Positions 59,278 through 64,000 of a stretch of DNA of 64,000 nucleotides are shown here, piece by piece; the stretch's first letter is position 1; each line of letters starts with the position of its first letter. The notes below the pieces were generated by a model that searched no databases, was not told where the DNA came from, and was given only the letters and a program-made list of their open reading frames with translations. Position numbers and translations under genes: made by a program. This stretch comes from Pomacea canaliculata (Eukaryota; Mollusca; Gastropoda; Architaenioglossa; Ampullariidae): contig NC_037592.1 of the NCBI RefSeq assembly GCF_003073045.1, positions 42,961,760 through 43,025,759 of the forward strand, written 5' to 3'.

Positions 59278-61675
59278 CAAAAATATAGTGAGTAGAAACC
59301 TTAGATGGGGTGACCACTGCTAGCATGGTGTTGAAGGAAGAACAGAAATTGTGTGGGTACTAATGTGAGTTAATGGAGCATGCGTGTGTACATGGTGGAA
59401 GAATTGGTGCTAATTCTATATCTTTGAGAATGGTGTAAGTTTTTTGTATTTGTTACTATCAGATGTTGCTACTCATCTGTTTCCATGGTTACACCCGATC
59501 AGTTTGTGCTCGTTGACAGCACCAGCCTTATAAATAAGAGAATATCAGAGCCTGAGGTTCAAAGGGCAGCTTCTGTTTCGTGTGATTTGTACAGTAGTTT
59601 TCTATTTCACCACCAGTTCAGATGTTTTCACAATGATAATGCATATTGTCTGTAATCTCTGCATGTTGATGCACACATGTGCATGTTGTATGGGTTTGTG
59701 TGTGTGTTATGTGCATGTTATCCTGTTTGTACGACTGCTTTTTTTCCTGCAAATACGCATAGGATATTTTGTCGACATGCGTATGCATGTAAGATTATGA
59801 ATGTAAGTGTAAATGCAGGGGATAGCATGTGAGAGAATATTGCTGAATTGAAAATATTCTAATTCTACAAATGTTGTAACTTCAGCATGATATTGGCATC
59901 ATGCTGGCCATGTTCACCTGAAGTTGGTTTTCAAAGAGACAACTCCTCTTTCTCTCAGTTGAAGCACATTGAGAGACTTCTTGGATGTTCTCCCTTCTCA
60001 CCACTGCTGCAGCACTTGGTTACAGTGTTTATGGTGAGGGTTACAATAGTTATACTTTCGCAGTACAGGAGACCTGTGCTTTGTAAGGTGGAAAAGAAAT
60101 TTTTAAAGTTTGCAGCCTGTGAAACTGTAACATTCATAAAACGAAGTAGAGGGTAAAAAGCATGATTAAAATTAAGCATAAGGGGAAAATGGGAATACTT
60201 AAACATGAGGAAAGCTTGAGAAAAGACATGGTTTGTCATTTAAACTTGAGACGATAACCAGAAAATCACCTCCCAGCATCTTCAGCATGTAAATAAGGGA
60301 AGGGTTGGGGTAAGCAGAACATACAAGTACCCTGTCAGCATGATGGTTTCTGCAATTAGATGACAGATTACAAACTTCCTTTTATGCATTCTTGGCAGTT
60401 ATTTGTGACATGCACCAGGAACTAGGTGTTTGAGTGATCATTGTTGCAAGGACTGTTTCTTATCTCCTGGCAATAACAACAAGAAAAAGTGTTGTCTTGT
60501 TGTTTGAGAAATTCTTTGGGTGAAGGTTTGTCCATGGTGTGTCATGCAGAATTGATCTTTGAACTCTCTGTGAGAATACAAGGTGAAAGAGCAAAGAAGT
60601 GATTGTGTGCTTTAAGAATGCCTTAACTCATGTAAGTTAGTTTGAGGCAGAATGACACACACAATGTACAAGTCAATGACTGCAACTACAAAATACTTGT
60701 TAATTTACAGTTGTTAAGTGATATTATATCTGCTACTGCACAAGTGCCCCTAATCATCTTTGAATGTCTGTGAAAAAAAAATGAACTTTATTATTAGCTA
60801 AAAAAAAAATTTCAAATATTAACCTTCTTTGCTGCTCATACAGGGATCAAAACCATAGCATTCATATGAAAGACAATGTTATTGCGATGTTACTATCATT
60901 GGCCTCCAGTTTTCACAAAGGCTGCTGTGTGGTCTTGTTGCCATGATATAGCCCTAGTTACTGGCACGGCGTTAAACGCAAACGACAAACAGCTGTGTGG
61001 TCTTGTGGTAGCATGCAGATAAGAGTAAAATGTTGCTGGGGTGGTGGATTCATAACTTGCTTTTTTTAACCTCTTTAAACAAACTTTCCACCCTGTCAGA
61101 ACTTTCTGCTTCGACTTTGGGCTTACATTGGCCTTCAAAGTACCTAAGAACTTGGTTTAATCTTGGTATCGGATTGTTGCTTGTTGCATATAATTGTTCA
61201 GATGATGGAAGTTATATTTCCATGGTTCTTATGGGGATAATTCCTACCTTATTCCTGCTTAACCACTCTCCCAAAACAGTGTTTACACACTACATAACAA
61301 CAATCTATTGACATCTGTTCCACATTTGCTTCTCTAGAATCATCTGCCTCTTCCTTCCACACTCAGGGCAAAACAATGTCTTGTATTATGTCTATGCCCA
61401 AGGCCCTATAAAATCTCATGCTGCAATCGTGGACCTGCAATTTGATGGTCTGCCTTATCACATTTCCACTTTGATATGTTGGAAATGCATGTTCAGGAGA
61501 TGATGCATTACCATGCTTCTTTCAAACAAGCAAAATACCAACCAGAGTGAACTGAATCAGTATTTATAATGCTTTCACTTTTTTCATCCAATGCATTCTC
61601 TACACACAGTTGCACGGTCTAAAATATTTTTTAAATATTAAATCAGTAAATTGTGCATAATTAGCAAAACAGTTG
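59278..61675. other. NFRKB 3' untranslated/downstream region; SINE tail
   Basis: No further gene recognised. An ATTAAA at about 60167 is one possible polyadenylation signal. A partial SINE tail ('gatatagccctagttactgg', 'cacggcgttaaac') lies at about 60940-60985. Confidence 0.4.
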
Positions 61676-61679
61676 AGAA

Positions 61680-62300
61680 GATAATAACAATGATTTATAT
61701 AGCACTTTTCCAATGATTTGCTCAGAATGCTTTACAGAAATGATATACTGACTGAATTATTAACAACCACATACCAACATTTGCTCACTTCTACAACAGA
61801 GATACATTATGCACACTCAGGGTCACAGTGAAGTTGCCATTTTGAAAAGATGTGCCTTTGTACTTCAAGATGGTAAGAGAATTGGAGGGATGAAGGCTGA
61901 TGTTCTAAGTTGATGGGGATTGTCAGGAAAAAGACCTCTGTCTATACATCTTTGCCTTTGTGCTCAAAGAAACTTGATGTCGGAAGATGAATAGTTAAGT
62001 AGGCGTATAGGAATGACTTCGGAGAGGTACCGAGGACTGGTGCCAAAAACAGCGGAGTAAGTCAAAGTGGAAAGTTTCTAGGTTATATGATCCGCGATTG
62101 GCACCCAGTCAAGAAAGCAAATGATAGGAGACGTTTACATCAAGGTGGTCTGTAGATGAGGCAAGCAGTATTATCCTGGATCATTTGAAGTCTGTCAAGA
62201 ACATACATGGGAGTGCCAGCCAAGAGAGAATTACAAAAGTCAATCCTCAACAGCGGAAAGGCGCAGATTAGAGTTTTAGTTGTGGTGAGATAATTATATT
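61680..62300 (-). mobile_element. CR1/L2-type 3' fragment, same family as 41640
   Basis: Sequence such as 'gatttatatagcacttttcc', 'tgctcagaatgctttacag' and the 'ggtctgtagatgaggcaagc' segment parallels 41655-42270 with substitutions and deletions. The reading frame is broken. Confidence 0.8.
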
Positions 62301-62614
62301 ATCACCATACTCATCAGTTGGATTTTCAGATGTAATTAATAGTCATAACGCTTATCACAAAGGTGTGTATCAAAGGTCTTTTTACAAGCATCGTATAGTC
62401 ACCCTAGCTGAAAAACTTTGACCCCTTCTTACCAGAAAAGTATATTACATACCACTGCTTGATTCAGATAGTTGCAGGCTTAAACCACTTGTGGAAGGTT
62501 TTGTTTATATTTGTTGTGTTCTTAATTTTGTAGCATAAGGCATCATTGTAACATGAAGACATCTGTTCAAGAAAATCATAAATAATCTCATCCTATGCAT
62601 ACATTTTTTTTCAC

Positions 62615-63451
62615 TCATAACAGCTGAAAACTAAAACAATACATTACTAACATGACGAAAGAGGTCAGCAGCGTAGAGCTGTATGACAATAAAGCGCTAT
62701 GATTGCAATAGTCAGAGTTGCAGGCATTTGCACTGACTGATATCCCATTCCATACTGTTGAATACTCTCCGTCACCTCGCAGTTCTATGCACATTCTTGT
62801 CACCTCCACAATACGGACTTTGTTTGCTGGAAAAAAGATAATGATAGCTTTCATTAAGTAAAATATTTTAAAAGTGTTAATTTTATTTCCTGCCAGAGAA
62901 CTGATCATTTGAAGCAACTGTGAAGAACAACAAATGCGTTTTGTGTAGAATAACAGGTGCATGTGTTCATTACACGAAAAGGAAAATTTCAATCAAGTGT
63001 ACTTCTCACTTTAAATTACACTCTCGTAGCGAGATTAGTTGAAAATATGAGCATAAGTAAGCTAAGGAGGACAGAGTTTACGGACAGTAGCGTTCACCGC
63101 GGTACTTGACGCAGGTGCCATCAGGACAGGGTTTGGCCTCCGTGGTCTTCATTCCAAAATGATCGCCGCATCTGTCGTCGTTTTGGTTGCATACATAACA
63201 TCTTGGGGCAACACCTGATAGCAAGAGTTCACAAACATTAAGTTGTCATTAGCCACTCAAAGTTTCTTGAATATTTTTAACAGCAGCGCATAAAATGTAC
63301 CGACACAGAGTGAGAATACGGAAGTCTGACAGGTATGGAAGGTTTTAGGCCATTTTAAAATGAATGACGCTATCCGTCCAAAAAAAAAAAATTGATTCTC
63401 ACAGCATGTAAACAGTGACATTAAGAAGACAACCGATACTGCGATAGTCAT
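62615..63451 (-). CDS. Ly6/uPAR-domain GPI-anchored cell-surface protein
   Basis: Three minus-strand exons chain in phase, 378 nt (125 aa): 63403-63451, 63098-63214 and 62615-62826 (TGA). Exon 1 encodes a signal peptide (MTIAVSVVFLMSLFTC). Exon 2 has the three-finger start CYVCNQNDDRCGDHF and CPDGTCVKYR. Exon 3 has VTRMC, then the family-defining CNSDYCN near residue 100, followed by a hydrophobic C-terminus (LLTSFVMLVMYCF) fitting a GPI-attachment signal. Cysteine spacing fits the single-domain Ly6 fold of the quiver/sleepless/boudin type seen in invertebrates. The ligand is unknown. The donor of exon 2 (CGCG/GTGAAC) was chosen because it restores phase; reading through would hit a stop at once. 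Confidence 0.82.
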
Positions 63452-63589
63452 CTCTGCTTCACATCTATCATCATGACCACTGCATCGAGTGTCTCAAAGG
63501 TTCGTGCGCACCTGTCAGGTGTCAACTTCCTGTACAAAGGAGCTCGGTCGTCCATTGGATGAAACAATCACGTGGTATCTTAACGGCGT

Positions 63590-63940
63590 AATGACTAGGC
63601 TGAACGTCAGATAACAACGTACCGCAACGCGCGCGGGCGCCTATGACGGGCGGGCCGTACCCCAGCGAAATTTCAGTGAGCGCCCGCGGGCGCACGCGTA
63701 ATTGCTCTAGAGCAGACCTGTGGCGTGTTGCATAGCACGTAGCGAATCGAGCGAAGCTAGCCTAGCGAATCTAGCGGTTAGCGAAAGCTAGCGGTCCCTG
63801 TGCAACGCAGTGTAGCCGGAAGCCAGAGTTTCAAGATGGCCGACTTAAGGCGAGGTTTGAGTGAAGTCTTTGTTTTGCTTGCTACACCCCGCCGTGCTGT
63901 AGCCAAGCCGTCGCAAATAAATATCGAGCTTGCGGCCCAC
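63590..63940. promoter_or_regulatory. CpG-rich promoter region
   Basis: A sharp local rise in CpG ('cgcaacgcgcgcgggcgcc', 'gagcgcccgcgggcgcacgc'), with a cluster of tagcgaa/gctagc motifs at 63735-63795. A YY1-like caagatggccg lies at the start codon at 63836. It lies between the minus-strand Ly6 start (63451) and the plus-strand start at 63836, so it may serve both. Confidence 0.55.
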
Positions 63941-63970
63941 CTGTCCACTGAAAGTAAATCAGGACAATAA
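63836..63970 (+). CDS. Probable first coding exon of an unidentified gene
   Basis: An ATG in a strong context (caagATGGCCGAC) opens a frame reading MADLRRGLSEVFVLLATPRR, then INIELAAHL, with a stop at 63968. A donor-like GAAA/GTAAAT at about 63954 would end the exon before the stop. The product is not recognised and the gene continues outside the window. Confidence 0.45.
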   Translation: MADLRRGLSEVFVLLATPRRAVAKPSQINIELAAHLSTESKSGQ

Positions 63971-64000
63971 TGAAAATTCCAATGCCCACATGATCGGTTT

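Overview
This is a eukaryotic nuclear genomic window. It has GT-AG introns, a high density of non-LTR retrotransposons, tRNA-derived SINEs and short TIR elements, and minisatellite-filled introns. The protein-coding exons look like an invertebrate of the lophotrochozoan type. A mollusc, probably a gastropod, is my best guess, but nothing here fixes the species.

Layout, left to right. (1) 1-7554: the 3' part of a plus-strand gene for a small multi-pass membrane protein with PPxY-type tail motifs (LAPTM/pasiflora-like). Its large second intron is packed with minisatellites, an RTE remnant and, most notably, a complete LTR-bounded element (2061-4792). Instead of gag-pol, that element carries a decayed cDNA-like copy of a White-type ABCG transporter. 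(2) 8.6-10.5 kb: tandem arrays and a SINE. (3) 11957-14710: an unrecognised plus-strand gene, two exons visible, with a C-terminal EF-hand-like loop, followed by a decayed duplicate of an exon of the first gene. (4) 16821-26517, minus strand: the complete translation initiation factor gene EIF3F, seven coding exons, 274 codons of protein. Its first intron holds a CYP2-like P450 processed pseudogene that was itself split by an I-type retrotransposon. (5) 26.5-26.8 kb: an apparent head-to-head promoter. (6) 30061-59277, plus strand: the complete NFRKB (INO80 subunit) gene. I could chain 25 coding exons in phase (4281 nt, 1426 aa). Introns carry hAT, hAT5-like and Tigger elements, CR1/L2 fragments and a nearly intact RTE (47355-50586). 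(7) 62615-63451, minus strand: a three-exon Ly6/uPAR-domain GPI-anchored protein. (8) 63590-63940: a CpG-rich promoter region with a likely first exon of a further plus-strand gene leaving the window.

The three well-identified host genes are unrelated in function: translation initiation, chromatin remodelling/deubiquitinase control and cell-surface Ly6. The EIF3F/NFRKB pair probably shares a promoter region. The main biological interest lies in the mobile elements: an LTR retrotransposon that packaged a host ABCG transcript, nested insertions with intact target-site duplications, and recurring non-autonomous families. All exon calls were made by eye from splice signals, reading phase and remembered family sequences, with no transcript or database support.
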